A stretch of DNA of 64,000 nt from Pinus tabuliformis (taxonomy: Eukaryota; Streptophyta; Pinopsida; Pinales; Pinaceae). This document shows positions 1-13,289 of this stretch, in pieces. Positions within the stretch are counted from its first letter, which is position 1, and each line of letters starts with the position of its first letter. Where the stretch lies: assembly GCA_031772625.1 (NCBI GenBank), contig CM062805.1, forward strand, positions 516,006,102-516,070,101, in the 5' to 3' direction. Below the pieces are notes generated by a model, which saw only the letters and a program-made list of their open reading frames with translations, searched no databases and was not told where the DNA came from. Both the position numbers and the translations under genes were made by a program.

Positions 1-144
1 TCGCAGAGATTGAACTGCAAGTGTAGAAAGTAAGCAATCATACATCTTTAAACTTGAGAGAACGTTCAAGCTAATAGCATATGGACATCAGTAGTGAGGA
101 ATAAAAGATGAAAAATTGAAATAATTTCCTATGTAAAGGCAGAC

Positions 145-236
145 CTCAACAAGCCTTCAGGTTCAAATGGTGCTAAGCACCATGCAGGTGAATCCTTGCG
201 TAGTGGCCCTTCTCCGGGAGAGCTCTCTGTACAGAA
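145..236 (-). CDS. HGSNAT: HGSNAT-like, exon 8
   Basis: 92 nt encoding FCTESSPGEGPLRKDSPAWC, then LAPFEPEGLL plus AG of the next codon. SPGEGPLR-D-P-WC-APFEPEGLL is the most diagnostic family motif. Acceptor is TATTGCAG| and donor is TTGAG|GTCTGC. The remaining 3' exons (membrane segments of the C-terminal half) are expected left of the window. Confidence 0.92.
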
Positions 237-337
237 CTGCAATATTGTGAAAATTTTAGGTAGGTATGGTAAAAGAATTGTTCTTAGCCTACTACATTTG
301 AAGTTTGAGGTTTGATATAATGAATGCAAGCTCTGAC

Positions 338-454
338 CTTTGACCTTGTCCATTCAGGATAGCGGTACAAATGATTTATACCCCACACTTGTCTATCAAC
401 ATAGCCTACGGCATTGCAAGGAGGCCCTAGGTGACCCCTTACACCACATTTTAC
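338..454 (-). CDS. HGSNAT: HGSNAT-like, exon 7 (after the giant intron)
   Basis: 117 nt, 39 codons, encoding VKCGVRGHLGPPCNAVGYVD then RQVWGINHLYRYPEWTRSK. This matches the conserved luminal loop of plant HGSNAT-like proteins (VKC-RG-LGPACNAVGYVDR). Acceptor is TGATGACAG| and donor is TCAAAG|GTCAGAG. An alternative donor lies 9 nt upstream, but the chosen one keeps the conserved RSK-CT junction. Confidence 0.9.
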
Positions 455-548
455 CTGTCATCAGTACAAAAGATTGAGCTTAACATTAACTCAAAGAAAC
501 TTTCCCTTCAATTTTGTCACACCATTTACACACAACGTAAGTTTGGAG

Positions 549-930
549 CTCCTCATTAAAATCAGTTATTTCTCAAGAAGAATTAAACTAGTACAAAAGC
601 AAAATCCTCATGAATTCTTAGGAATCAGTTATATGAAAATGATCTGAGCTATGGAGTTGGACATGAATCAAGTTTCACTTCAGAACATTCAATCAAATTA
701 AAAGTCATGAACGTATTTTTACATAGTCAGAAATGCTCTCTGACTCCTCACTAAAATCAATAATTTCTCAAGAGGAATGAAACTAGTACAAAAGCAAAAT
801 CCTTACGAATTCTTAGGAATCTGATATATATCTGAGCTATTAAGTCAGGCATGAATCAAGTTTTCTTCAAAACATTTATTCAAATTCAAATTCATGAAAG
901 CAAGCACTTTTACATAGTCAGAAATGCTGT
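549..930. repeat. two-copy tandem duplication, about 190 bp
   Basis: 549-737 and 744-930 align along their length. Both start CTCCTCA-TAAAATCA and end TTTACATAGTCAGAAATGCT, with scattered substitutions and small indels between them. Confidence 0.85.
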
Positions 931-1036
931 ATGTATTTGTTGAACAAATTATAATGAATTTTAAAAGGCTACATTAACCGTTGAGTAACTTCCTGAGTTT
1001 TTAACCAAATAAAAATATCAAAATCAATCAATAGAA

Positions 1037-1250
1037 TCTCATCTCTTTCTCAGAAAAGGTCGCATATGCTCTTTATAATAATATGAAACAGTTTCACCCC
1101 AAAAATGAGAAAGGGAAGAACCAATTGATTTCAGTTATTAATTATTCCATCCAAATGAATCAATGAATACTTGTTCCCAGAAAAAGTTTCATATGTTCTT
1201 TATCATAATATGAAATAGTTTGACCCCAAAAAATGAGAAAGGGAACCTAT
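1037..1250. repeat. diverged two-copy repeat, about 80 bp
   Basis: Two blocks (about 1050-1120 and 1180-1245) share ATG-TCTTTAT-ATAATATGAAA-AGTTT-ACCCCAAAAAATGAGAAAGGGAA. They are separated by about 60 bp. Confidence 0.6.
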
Positions 1251-2716
1251 TTATTTCAGTTAGAACTTCCTATTAATTATTCCCTTGAATAGGAGACATG
1301 TCTTCTTGCAACTTGATGTAAAGTTTAACCAAACCACCTTCCAGAACTCGGTCTGTCAACATCATCTCTGTTAAAATAATTCCATCTTTGTCAAACTAAT
1401 ATCTTTGATGGTGCAAATGGCCATTTACCTTCTTTAATATATCATTGAAGTAATCAGTGAGCTCTTTTATCTTCAGGAGATCATGTTTTGTGACAGATTC
1501 AAGTTGCAACTACCCCATGGATCTTAGCTCTGCAATACATGCTCGGGATTTGCTGGGCATGTTCGGCCTCTGGAACACACTTGAAGACCTCCGGAGGGCA
1601 TCTTCATTAAAGAAAGAATATCTTATCTGTATACCATGTAGTGTTACTAGTAATCCTGATGTGCATGCTATGACACCTGCATATAAGTTTTCTAATGAAC
1701 CTAAACTAGTGGATATACTCAGTAAAAACGATGCAAAGATATACAAATGCAAGAAACAAAATCAAGGAGAAAGTATGCAATTAACAAACGGGATTGTTGC
1801 AATGTACATATCTACGTTATATTGGTACAAAATTGGTGGAAAGTAATGATTTTTGACCAAGCTTCTTTAATATTACATTTATATATATGAGTGATAAAGT
1901 TAGATCAAGTTGCCTATAAACAATGAGATAGAGAAAATAGAAAAATTACACTGTGAAAGTGAAATACGTCATTAAAGTAAGTCTCATCAATTTCTCCACG
2001 AAGTAGTCTTAAGATTTTTATTAAAGATATGAAAAATGTCTTCTCAAATGTGGTTAGGGCAGTGGCCATTAAACTTTACATATTCATGTAGAAATTTTGG
2101 AAAATCATATTTAATGTAATTTTATAAATTTCACCTCAACTTTGAGGTTTGACAATTTCCAACATATAAGATATATGAAAATAATTTAGAAACAATGGAC
2201 TGTTACAGCCACAAATCTAACCTCTCAGCCTCTATTTAGTTGTCAAATCACTCAACGAAATCTGCTCACTGTTGTATTAAATCAATATAATAACCAATGA
2301 TACAAACTACTGAATCAACATGAGAAAATATGTTGAAAGTCAGATTTACAAGTAGACAAAGTTTGGTAGCAAAGCACACTTCAGATATACACAAGAATGA
2401 AACTACAAGTACATATCAACAGCCTATATCAAGATGATATTAAACATTCTCTCAACCTTATCGCAAGTTAGGACTTTCTAATTATTCCGAACACTAGCGA
2501 GGGCATCCACTATCAATAGTAAATCCTAACCAACAATCACATTATAGCAAGACATCACACTAAGATACTCCTAGCCAGCCCAAAGGTTCAATAAGAAGCT
2601 ATTGTCAACATCAAGAAGTCCACCTTGATCTTTCTCCAAGCTCACCTCACATAAGCCCTCTAAACAAAGTGCTCCAAGTCTCCTTTAGGGTTTCTTTGCC
2701 ACATATATTAGATCCT

Positions 2717-4098
2717 TCTCACACAAGAATTTCAACCCTTGCTCTTCAAGTCCACTCTAGATTTTACCTCACACAAACCCTAGTTCCTTTGTCCCTTTGC
2801 ACAAAGACAGGTTCATCTTCAAGATACAATGATCTAATGAACTCTCTCTCTTATGCTTACCACAATTAAAGCCTCACTCCTCCATTTATATAGAATAGGT
2901 GAGGGAAGCCAACAACAATAAAGTGGACTAAGTCCATAGGCAACCTAATCTAATCATGAAGCTAAAGTTTCCAAGTGAAGTGCTCTCTTTCCAAGGTTTA
3001 CACATGTCAAAAGAAGACTCCTCAAGTGTTATGCTCTCCAAGCATGAACTCCAAGTGTTAAGCAATCATCAAAAGGCTCCTTACTCACCAAGACAAGCAA
3101 CCAATGCTCCAATGCTTCTCCTCAACATATATGTCCTTGGTCCACAAACAACCCACAGAAATGTGCCCTCAACCCAAGCATCTTGAAGCCAGGTGGTCCA
3201 AACACTCCTAGGTATAAGTACCCTACCTCCTAGTGCCCAACACTCATCCTCAAAGGTAGATCCAACACCATGCAAGATATTATCATCCTCAATAGATGCA
3301 CCATGTGAAAGAAGTTGTTGCCACATAGGATAATGACATCATCAAGGACTATGCCACATCTAACACTAAGTCCAAGGTCAAGCAACAATTTATAGAAATC
3401 TCTCTCACACAAAAACTTCAACCCTACCACTTCAAGTCTACTCTAGGTTTTACCTCACACAAACCCTAGTTCCTTCATCCCTTTGCACAAAGGCAAGTTC
3501 ATATTCAAGATACAATGATCTGATTAACTCTCTCTCATATGCTTAGCACAATTAAAGCCTCACTCCTCCATTTATATAGAATATGTGAGGGAAGCCAACA
3601 ATAATAAAGTGGACTAAGTCCATAGGCAACCTGATCTAATCCTGAAGCTAAAGTTTCCAAGTGAAGTGCTCTCTTTCCAAGGTTAACACATGTAAAAAGA
3701 AGACCCCTCAAGTGGTCTTCTCTCGAAGCATCAGCTCCAAGTGTTAAGCACTCATCAAAAGGCTCCTTACTCACCAAGACAAGCAACCAATCCTCCAATG
3801 CTCCTCCTCAACATATATATCCTTGGTCCACAAACAACTCACAAAAATGTGCCCTCAACCCAAGCATCTTGAAGTCAAGTGCTCATCTTGCTAGGCATGC
3901 CAAATGGTCCAAACACTCCTAGGGATAAGTGCCTGACACTCATCCTCAAATGTAGATCCAACACCATGCAAGATATTATCATCCTCAATAGATGCACCAT
4001 GTGAAAGAAGTTGATGCCACATAGGATAATGATCTCATCAAGGACTATGCCACATCTAACACTAAGTCCAAAGTCAAACAACCATTTATAGAAATCTA
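2717..4098. repeat. two-copy tandem duplication, about 690 bp
   Basis: Copy 1 at 2717-3402 and copy 2 at 3403-4098 begin with TCTCACACAA and end in a CATTTATAGAAATCT-type sequence. They match over most of their length, with a few indels. No coding content is recognised. Confidence 0.85.
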
Positions 4099-5146
4099 TC
4101 CCAATGTCATCAAACAAAAGGTCTAAGATACAATTAATAGATTAGGGTTTCACTTTCACCATGTACACTACGTCACATAAAGACACCCCTAGTATGGTAT
4201 AAACACTTTTTAGTCACTCAAAAGCTAACAATTCAATAAAGAGAGACCAAAAAAATACATAAAATAAATATTTCTTTGATAAGTTCATTTGATACCATAG
4301 AAGTGCTTCCCTTTATGCCATGCATTAGGTTGTTGACGCACATGAACTAACTAGCCCACATTATTGGCACCTAATTAATTTTTATTAACTTACACCCAAC
4401 ATAATGATTCTTTATTAAAGTCTCTTACAAAGTGACTTTATTACATTGTGATTGCACTTTCTATAGGAGCATTAATACTCCAACAACTAAGGAAGTGGCA
4501 ACGTGACTTTACTAAGTAGATAGATTCGAACATCAAGATGTGTGGTTGTAGTCAAAAGAGGATGAAAATAAGGAGTGTTGCCTCTAAAAATGTGACTAAA
4601 CCAATAACTCCAAGTGAAGTGGCTCAAACTGCAGGATCAAACCAATTGGAAGAATGGATGGAGGAGGAGCGTTGGTAGAGACACCTTCCAGTTAAAGTCC
4701 AACAGTTGTGGTGAAGGTTGTGGTAGGTTGAGAAAGATGATAACCAAAGACAAACAAAGAGTTCTAAATTTGTGGAGATCAGCTTTCTTAACAGTCTAGC
4801 GTCCAAACCAAAGGGAAAGAGAATGTGAGTTGGTAGCTTTTACCATCCTTGGGAAGCATATAGGTGTTGTAATGCACATCATATTATGCCTTCTTCTCAC
4901 ACTTGTAGGGATTCTAAAGAAGCATGTTAAAATAATTCAAAGATGTAACATCATAGTATGTGGTATTAATGAGTAATCATATGCAAAAATTGCACATGTA
5001 ATATCTACGAGTTAATGTTGTGGATGAACCTGCTTCCTTGACTCATAAGATGATATGGTTGTGGATGTGGTGTGGTAGATGGAGTGAATCAACCAGCTGC
5101 TAAGAAAAAAGGTTTTTTGGCTACCATTGTCTATGATGCACTTTTT

Positions 5147-5515
5147 GTGTTTTTTCTCATTATGAACGATGAGTGAAGAGAGCTTCCCACCTAAGATTAG
5201 TGAAAATCTTAACAATGAGAACTGACGAAGGATTGGAGGAGCAAAGAATGTGGAATTTCGGTTTTTATTGCTCCTCAAATTAAAATTGTTCTATTACGAG
5301 TTGGAATTAACCAAAGAGAACCTTCATATATTTAGTCTGTGTTTTCGCTCATTATGAAAGGTGAGTGAAAAGAGCTTCCACCTAAGATTAGTGAAAATCT
5401 TAACCATGAGAGTCAACCAGGGATTGGAGGAGAAAAGATTGTGGAGTTTCAGTTTTTATTGTTCGTTAAGTTAAAATTGTTCTGTTACCAACTAGAATTC
5501 AGCAAGGAGAGCCTT
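5147..5515. repeat. two-copy tandem duplication, about 185 bp
   Basis: About 5147-5327 and 5337-5515 share CTCATTATGAA-G-TGAGTGAA-AGAGCTTCC, CACCTAAGATTAGTGAAAAT and the following 100 bp, with substitutions. Confidence 0.8.
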
Positions 5516-8267
5516 CACCTTTTTGGCCTACAAAGCACAACACTGAGCATTGGTGTGATCAAATGTTAATTATAGTAGCTACTAGCAATATATATTCTTC
5601 CCTTAGCCAAATGGGTTAGTTGTTCTTAACGGAGAACTAATCATGGTTGAGAGAGAAGGGGAAGAAGACCATTTTGTTCGAGGAAGATAAAAGGATTTTC
5701 TAGACTCTAGAGAGTTGATTAGCCTTAGTCAACTTAACTTAGATCTTGTGAGTTAGTTGAAGAGCATGATCCAATGAAGATAATCGGAAGAGTTATAATT
5801 CTAGTCTAAATGAGGAAGCAAGATTAGGAATGAATTTAGTGTGAAGAATATCTTTAAGATTTTTTACTTCAGTCTTGAAATATAGTCCTTTAGGATCATT
5901 AAAAAATATCTTTAAATTTAAACACAATTTGTTTTCTTTTAATTTAAAAAAAACAAAATTTATGTTGATGCACTATTAGATAGTCTTTCCAAGGATATGT
6001 CGAAGTCCAATCCACTTTGGTAGCAACACATCACTGATTCACTATACCCTAAGGAGGAAGCACTTGCAGATATTAGCTTGGAATTCATTCCAAGCATTGA
6101 TTAAAGGTTAGTTGGACATTAAAAGATTATGGCTTTGGGTCCACAACCATACAAGAGCCTAGTATTCTCTGTAAACTTCAACAATTTTAATCTTATTAGC
6201 CTCTTTCAAATTAATCTAGGATTTAAAGTATGCTGCTAGGTTATAATTCCATGAGTCAAGTTTGTTTCCATTTAGGGTACATCAAAATTAAGGATGGAGA
6301 GCTTTGTATCCACGTAAAGGACCATTGGATAATAGGGATGCCATGGGGCACATGGGTTGTGGTTGTGGTTAGTTGTTCATGGTTTATTGTAGATATTGTT
6401 GTTGTGTGGTGATGAGTTGCTAGAACACATTCATTACATCTTCTATCATTTTGGCTTTAATCTCTTGTTGCCATTGTAATTGGAGTGTATACGTCTTTCA
6501 AATCTATCCTTGATCCACAGTGTTATGTCAAAAGGTGCTTAACTTTTTTTGACAATTAATTTTTGGTCAAATTTGGAAAATTGAGAGAATTTATATATCT
6601 AGGAGACATAACTTTCAATATATGGGGAATTTTGTTGAGATTTGGGTCTCGTTGCAAAATCGAGCCCTATTTTATTTTACTATTTGGGAATTCCACCAAA
6701 ATTTTGAAATCACATTGGTTCACCATTGAATTTTTTATGATTTATAGAGGAAAGTTTAAAGAGTTATATCTTTCTTTTATTTTTTAGAAACATGTTTTGC
6801 AAAATCTAGTCGGCTAAGTTGTTTCACTATGAGGGGTATATCTATGCCATCAAAGTCACCTGGGACTTGCATCTAGCCTCATCTGCACCCACTTGAAGGG
6901 TTCTTACAATGTCTAAATTTGTATTATAACTGCTCATTCTCAAAGTTTTAAGGTATTTCGAACAAAATGATTATGTCATCTTTGCATGTGCATTCACTCT
7001 CATTATTTTTTAGCAACTTATTCATTTCAAGGAAATGAATAGAACTCTCATTATTTTGTTGTGAGTCTAAAGTTATGCCCAACTCCCAAGTGACGGACTA
7101 GAGATGTTGAGATTCTATATCAAGTTCAAATTAAGTTGATTTATGTGATACCATGATAGCGGCGTGTCAATAAAGTTTTTCTATCTACTATAATAGATGT
7201 CTATTGGACATTGCATGCACTCCAACAAGATATATTCTTTAGAAGGTAATATAAGTTTTCACAAGTTGTTGAAGAAGATATGAATAATAACATATTTTTG
7301 TAGGTAAAGAAAGAAGAATTTACATAATGAACAGAAAAAGTATAAGAAGATGCAAACAAGAAAGAATACAAACTCATGTTGAGATAAAGCAAAAGAATGA
7401 ATATTATTGTACATCAAAAGCAAGGAGAGATCACAAGGAGCATAGGAAGATTGAATTGGTCATGATCATATGTTGTATTATGAGCCATTAAGACCATTGC
7501 TAGCCAATTTGTAAGTTGTGTGTTTAGTGTTTCATCTTCATAGCTTTGATTGCATGAGGAAGTGAAATGATGATGTAAAATTGGTCACATGGTAGTAAGA
7601 CCTATTAAAGGCATGTGTAACACATTTGATCAAGTTAAATATTGTTCACCTAAAGAAAGGCATGATGTAAACCTATGTTTTGGAGTAAGCCCTGTGATGA
7701 ACCATTTCAAGGCATGTATAATCCTTGGCATCTCCTCACTATGATGAATATAGGTGTTATTTAAGAGAGGATTTGTCATCAAAATTTTGAAATAATTTGG
7801 GCTGACTAGGCATGCCCATATTCTAACTTGATTTTTTTCAAAGACCATGAACAAATCATTGATTAAAAGGGGAAATTGATTTTGAGGAAAATTAATCTCA
7901 GATGTCGAGATGACAATGATTTGGACTAGGCTAATGATGAAAGGAAGAAAGAGTCGTGTATAAACTTTTGTGGGTATAAGAAGATGAAGATTGGTGAAAG
8001 ATCAAGAAGCTAAAAACAAAGGCAACAATGCATCAACAACAACGTAATATTTTCATTAATATCAATCAACAAGCATTGATTTTGAAGTGAGAAGTAGACG
8101 ATTGGTAATAGGGATGGTTTTCCTAAAATATTCGTTTAAAATCCTTTAAGGTTGATTTCTCTAAGAACAATTTTGAATAATAATAGACATCATGTTTGGA
8201 ATGTTTCATCATCACTTGTGGATACCAAGTTGAAGAAGAGTGCAACATTTTGACCACATACAAATGG

Positions 8268-8416
8268 ATAGGATGAGGTTGTGAATTGAACAATGGTGTA
8301 TCTAATAAGAATATATAGCCATCAAACATGTGATAAGGTGGGATGAATAGGATGAGGTTGTGAATTGGACAATGGTGTATCTAATAAGAATGTATAGCCA
8401 TCAACAAGTGATGAGG
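8268..8416. repeat. 79-bp tandem duplication at the chromovirus target
   Basis: ATAGGATGAGGTTGTGAATT starts at 8268 and again at 8347. The outer chromovirus is inserted at the end of the second copy. The sequence resuming after its right LTR (22417) matches the GGTGGGATGAATAG found at the copy junction. Confidence 0.85.
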
Positions 8417-10152
8417 TGATGGGAACAGCCCTTTATATCTGCGAGTTAATATTTTACTGTTGATTGAATGATGTTAATGATGTGGTTGGTTGACCTTTAT
8501 GGTATTCTACTGCAGTTTAATTGTGACGAGGACATGTGTCCTGGCCTTGGGCCTCGTTCCTTCCCGCTCTTACTATCCTCCGAAACCCTAAACTGTTCAT
8601 TCCATTGTTGTTTCTCTATGCTGCTTGCGAGGTCTGCGGTTTCACGAAATGAGGGTCTGCTCTGTTAGTTTGACGGTGTTTTGTTTCACTGTGCCTGGGC
8701 ATGCAACTCTGCGAGGGTTTCCACCTGCGTATGCTCTCAATGCTTCTGGTTTCGTGCTTGGTTTTGAGGCTTTGGGTCTGGAACCCTTGGTCTCGGTCTC
8801 TGTTATCAGTTTCGCTCAGTTCTGGTTATGTTTCCAGTTGCAGGCTTTGGTTGTATACGATTGTCTTCAATGCACTTGCTTCACAGTCTGATTGTTTTCT
8901 TGGTTTTTTGACACAAGTTGCAGTTGTGGAGTGGCTCGGCTTTCGGCTCTCACTTGGCGGTCATCCAAAAGGTGAGTTCTCTCTCCATGCTGGTCTTTTC
9001 TGCTTTGTTTTCCTCCGTCGCTGACAGTCTTGGCTCCTTGTGGGCAGCGAGCACCTCTGCGACTATAACCTTAATTCCGTGGCTTCTCCTCTGGTTTGCA
9101 CGGGCTCAACTCTCCCTCGGTGAGTTTCTTAATAACCCTTTCCTCTGCTTTTTGTTTTGTTTTTGTAACTGTGGTTTCGTTCTTCGGTTCTAATGGCCTA
9201 CTTGTTGACCAATGCAGGTGAGTGACGAGCTTCATTCATCATCCTCACGCCTTGTCTCCTACGCCTAAACCGGGTAGGGTCGCTCCTCGATGTTTTTCCT
9301 GTTTGACTATTTGAGGGTTTTGCTGTTCATAGGGTTTTATGGGTCGTTAGTTGAGTTTTGGCTTTGGCCTTGCTGTACCCTGGCCTCACTATGCCTGTAG
9401 CTTTACTATATATTTTTATGGCTCTGCTATTGTAACCATGGTTATATTGATATGGTCCTATGATGGCCTCGCTGTGGTTTATAGTTTTGTCAAATCTGTT
9501 TTATTTGCTGGTCTCTGAACAGTGAACTGTGGAGGCTTGACTTTGACAAATATATATATATATATATATACAATAGTTTCAATTGTTAAAAATTTCCAAG
9601 GAAAATGGTTATGTGTTCATTTCTGTGTATGTAGCTTGTTTTCTTGGTGTTTCTCCTCTGCTGCTGACTTGTTTGGGTGCTCTCCTCGCTTCGGTGCTTA
9701 CTGTTCACTGTCTGTCATCATTGTGCTTATAGAAAAGAAAATGAATTTAATTGTATTTCGAAGAAAAGATGTTAAAGTTGTAATATGAATGGATTCAGAT
9801 GTGTTTGTTCTTCAGAATGCTTCTGTGCATTTTCTTCATTTAATTCTATGATGGTCAAAAAGATTTACAATAGTCATTTCCTTTTTCGTTTTGTAGAGAA
9901 CACTAGACAGTTAGCAAACTGCCAATAGTTACATTAAGTGGTTTCTGAATAACTGTCTTTTCTTGTTTTGTAAACTAAAAGCAAATTTTAAATAAAACTA
10001 AAAAGTAAAAAGAACACGTAAGCAAAAACACTAACAGTGGCTGAGACAACCATTCCTAGAAATGTAAATGAAAATGAAAACTAACGAAACTCAAACTGTT
10101 AGAAGAGACAAACTCCCAGCCATGACCTCCCGAGCTGGATGCTCCTGCATCA
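8417..10152 (-). repeat. element 1, 3' LTR (complete, 1736 bp)
   Basis: Aligns end to end with 14769-16360 plus 22206-22416. It contains an (AT)n tract near 9550. It shows the undisturbed GTGGT target (9938-9942) into which element 2 inserted in the sister LTR. Small ORFs in both LTRs are by-products of the shared sequence. Confidence 0.92.
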
Positions 10153-10503
10153 GGCTCCCGGGGTAGGTGAAAATTCATGGCTCCGGTCCATGAGCTCCTC
10201 GATAGAATACCCTGCACGTTGTATCTGTCCTGCATCAAGCCACGAACTGTCCTCAATAGGGTGGTTCTTCCACTTGATGAGGTACTATAGGTACTCCTTT
10301 CTCCGAGTCCGCCTAGCCACCTGTGTATCGAGGATTCCTTCAATTTCAAGTGGCTGAGCTGAAGGCATTTGTCTCATCCACGAACTACTCTCTCCCTGGG
10401 TATCCCGCTTTGGTTGTGCCGAACTGTCCTCTTCCGGATTGGCAGTGTATGGGAATAAATCTGCCACATTAAAGATGGGCGATATTCCTATACCTGGAGG
10501 CAA
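10153..10503 (-). pseudogene. element 1 pol C-terminus with chromodomain, broken
   Basis: The frame ahead of the 3' LTR encodes a linker, then a chromodomain core (KEYL-stop-YLIKWKNHPIED-SW) that directs integration towards marked chromatin in this family. A TAG at 10285 interrupts the first strand of the domain. The natural end is the TGA at the LTR border. Upstream, a T7 run on the plus strand (10556-10562) has lost one base relative to the open frame and puts this part out of frame with integrase. Confidence 0.8.
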
Positions 10504-11390
10504 TTGTAGCTCATAGGCATTTGCAGAAAATTTACGCAGAATTTTACAAGGTCCATTTTTTTGAATTTCAGCTTATTGTATTCGCCCTTAGGAAATCTTT
10601 CTCTGCGCAAATGCGCTAGAACCTGATCCCCTACATTAAATTGTATCTCCCATTGTTTCAGATCTGCTTTTTGTTCGTACCTTTCACTGTTGTCTTGTAA
10701 TTTCGTCTTCACCTACTCATGTAGGTCGTTAATTTCTCTTGCAAAGTCTTCCCCGTCAGCACTTCTTCTTTCTAACTGTCCCAAATCTCGTAGTTCATGC
10801 ACTCCTCGGGGATGCATTCCATACAAAATCTGAAAAGGACTATTTCCTGTGCTTCAATTCGGTGAATCGTTGTAAGCAAATTCCGCTTGAGCAAGTACAC
10901 GATCCCACATTCGTGAATTTTCTCCAACTAGACTCCACAGCAGGTTTCCTAAGCTTCTGTTCACTACCTCCGTCTGCCCATCAGTCTGTGGGTGATAAGC
11001 GGAGTTGAAATTTAACTTTGTGTCCAGCTTTTTCCACAAGGTGTGCCAGAAATTCCCTGTGAATTTCACATCCCTGTCAGAAATAATGGACTTGGGTAAG
11101 CCGTGCAGTCTGACAACTTCAGTGAAAAACAAGTGTGCTACATGGGTAGCATCACTGGTTTTCCTACAAGGGATAAAGTGTGCCATCTTTGAAAATCGTT
11201 CCACCACCACCATGATGGAATCAAAACCCTGCTGTGTTTTGGGCAGACCTAGGACAAAGTCCAGACTGACTAAATCCCACAGTCTATTTGGAATAGGCAA
11301 GGGTGTATACAACCCCGTGTTCTGACTGTGCCCTTTCGCTAACTGACATATCTTACACCTGGTCACATACCACTGCACGTCTCTTCGCAT
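10488..11390 (-). pseudogene. element 1 integrase, broken
   Basis: Encodes the second half of the HHCC finger (CKICQLAKG) and the integrase core with its acidic triad: D in [10 protein letters not shown] in SDRDVKF, E in [12 protein letters not shown]-like C-terminal region follows. In-frame stops occur at 10854 (TGA) and 10713 (TAG), and the frameshift lies at 10556-10562. The zinc-finger histidines are on the upstream piece, before the stop at 11397. Confidence 0.88.
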
Positions 11391-11396
11391 CTTCGA

Positions 11397-11990
11397 CTAG
11401 TAATAGAAATGACTGAGCTGATCCAAGGTCTTATCAATGCCGAAATGTCCAACTAGACCTCCACTATGTTTTTCCCGGATGATGTTCTCCCTCATCAAAC
11501 ATTCTGGAACACACAGCTGTCCTCCCTTGAATAATAGCTCCTCCTGCAAGTTATAGTCTAGCCATGGACTATTGTTCCTCAACAAAGGATTCTGGCAGGC
11601 TTCATAAGCCTCCTTGAAATCTGCATCTGTTTGATACAAGTCCTTCAGGTGTTCAAATCCCAACACTTGTATTGTGCTCTCCTGCAAGAGTAGAACTCTT
11701 CTGCTTAGTGCATTTGCTACCTTGTTCGCTTGACCACTGATATGCTTCAATACGAATGTAAAACTCTGCAAGTACTCCACCCATTTTGCATGTTTGTGAT
11801 TCAACTTATGTTGCTGCATAACATACTGTAATGCAGAATTATCAGAAAACAAGACAAACTCATTACCCAACAGATAATGTCTCCAATGCTTCAAAGCTTG
11901 GACGACGGCATAAAACTCCTTGTCATAAGACGTATACTTTTGCCTGCTTTCATTTAATTTTTCGCTGAAATAGGCTACTGGTTTGTCTTC
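11397..11990 (-). pseudogene. element 1 RNase H and integrase N-terminus, broken
   Basis: Continues the same frame after the TAG at 11991. RNase H motifs are present, but the metal-binding Asp of the usual DALSR motif is Asn here (ANALSR), and TDH is replaced by SDN. The integrase finger histidines (KHSGGLVGHFG) follow. It ends at a TAG (11397) where Trp is usual. Confidence 0.82.
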
Positions 11991-12866
11991 CTAGCTAAGT
12001 ATGGCTCCAATGGCTGTACCACTGGCATCACAACGAACTTGAAAAAGTTTGTTGAAATTAGGCAACCTCAAAATTGGCCTCTCAGTGATCTTCTTCTTCA
12101 ATATCTGGAAGCTCTTCTCTGCAGCTTCAGTCCACTGAAAAGGTTGACTTGCCTTTTTTATTGTATCCAACATAGGTGCGCAGATTCCACTAAAATTCTT
12201 TATAAACTTGCGATAGAAACTTGCCAACCCATGAAAACTTCGAACTTCGAACAGACTCTTAGGGGATGGCCAGCTAAGTATAGCTGCAACTTTTTCTGGG
12301 TCCATTTTCAGCTCATTTTCTGCAATCACAAAACCCAAATAGACTAACTCCTTCTGAAAGAAAGTACATTTTTTCAAATTTATCAGCAACTTGTTTTGCT
12401 GCAACTTCTCTAGAACATATCGAACATGTCGAAAATGTTCTTCCTTGGTCTTGCTGAAAATCAGTATATCATCAAGATACACAATCACAAATTTCCCAAT
12501 GAACTCCTTCAACATCTCGTTCATCAGGCGCATGAAAGTACTAGGGGCGTTACTCAACCCAAATGGCATCACCAGCCATTCATACAGCCCTTCATTAGTT
12601 TTGAAAGTTGTTTTCCATTCGTCCCCTTCTCTAATTCTAATCTGGTGGTATCTGCTCTTTAGATCTATCTTCGAAAAATATGCTGCCCCACTCAAGCAGT
12701 CCATCATGTCATCCATTCGTGGCAATGGAAACCTGTATCTGATCGTAATTTTGTTTATTGCTCGTGAATCTGTACACATCCGCCACTCACCTCCTTTCTT
12801 GGGAGCTAAAACTGTTGGAACTGTACAGGGACTTAAACTTTCCTGTATCAAGCCTTTGTCCAACAA
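11991..12866 (-). pseudogene. element 1 reverse transcriptase
   Basis: A 291-codon open stretch with the RT core: [54 protein letters not shown] and the catalytic YLDD. It then runs into the start of RNase H ([13 protein letters not shown]). Two TAG stops (12870 and 12876) precede it and one (11991) ends it, all in one continuous frame. Confidence 0.9.
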
Positions 12867-12869
12867 TTC

Positions 12870-13247
12870 CTATACCTACTTCCTGATCTCTTCGTTGTCC
12901 TTGGGACTCATTCGGTAAGCAGCTTTATTCGGTAAACTAGCTCCAGGGATGAAATCTATGTGATGATTGATACTCTGCTTTGGTGGTAATTTATCCGGTA
13001 AATCATCCACCACAATGTCACTGAATTCCTGCAACATTTCCTGGATTTCTTTAGGTAAGTCAGAAATTTCAGTGTGCAACAACACTGCTCTCAGTCTCCT
13101 TACAACAACATACTTTACCTCGTCATCTTCAATCTGTTTTAGAAATTCTTTTCCACCCACCAATAGTACTTTTGTCCCACTAGTCTCTGTTGTTTCTTCT
13201 TCCTTGATGGGTACTAGCGTATGCTTAATTCCATCCTTGACAAACAT
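12870..13247 (-). pseudogene. element 1 protease-RT linker
   Basis: Same frame as RT. It includes the VVDDLPDKLPP and HHIDFIPGASLPNKAAYRMSP block that precedes RT in plant Ty3/gypsy elements. It is closed by the twin TAG codons at 12876 and 12870. Confidence 0.8.
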
Positions 13248-13289
13248 GTAACAGTTTGTTTTCCCATCATGAACAACTTTTCGATCATA

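Larger units (their letters stand above)
455..8267. other. intronic AT-rich sequence without recognisable genes
   Basis: No ORF here resembles a known protein and no LTR pair was found. The visible structure is a series of two-copy tandem duplications (listed separately). The longest frame, 129 codons at 1457-1846, has no recognisable motif and lies antisense in an intron. Confidence 0.6.

Noticed and set aside
1457..1846. 129-codon ORF on plus strand
   Set aside because: It lies antisense inside intron 6, has an overlapping 80-codon frame on the other strand, and shows no recognisable domain.
8468..9193. Overlapping ORFs in the 1.7-kb LTR, repeated at 14820-15243
   Set aside because: They are conserved between the two places only because both are LTRs of one element. 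The frames are short and overlap each other.
12039..13251. Several plus-strand ORFs of 80-175 codons opposite the chromovirus pol
   Set aside because: They are antisense shadows of the minus-strand RT and protease frame. The same applies to ORFs opposite element 2 and opposite the LINE at 43-45.8 kb.
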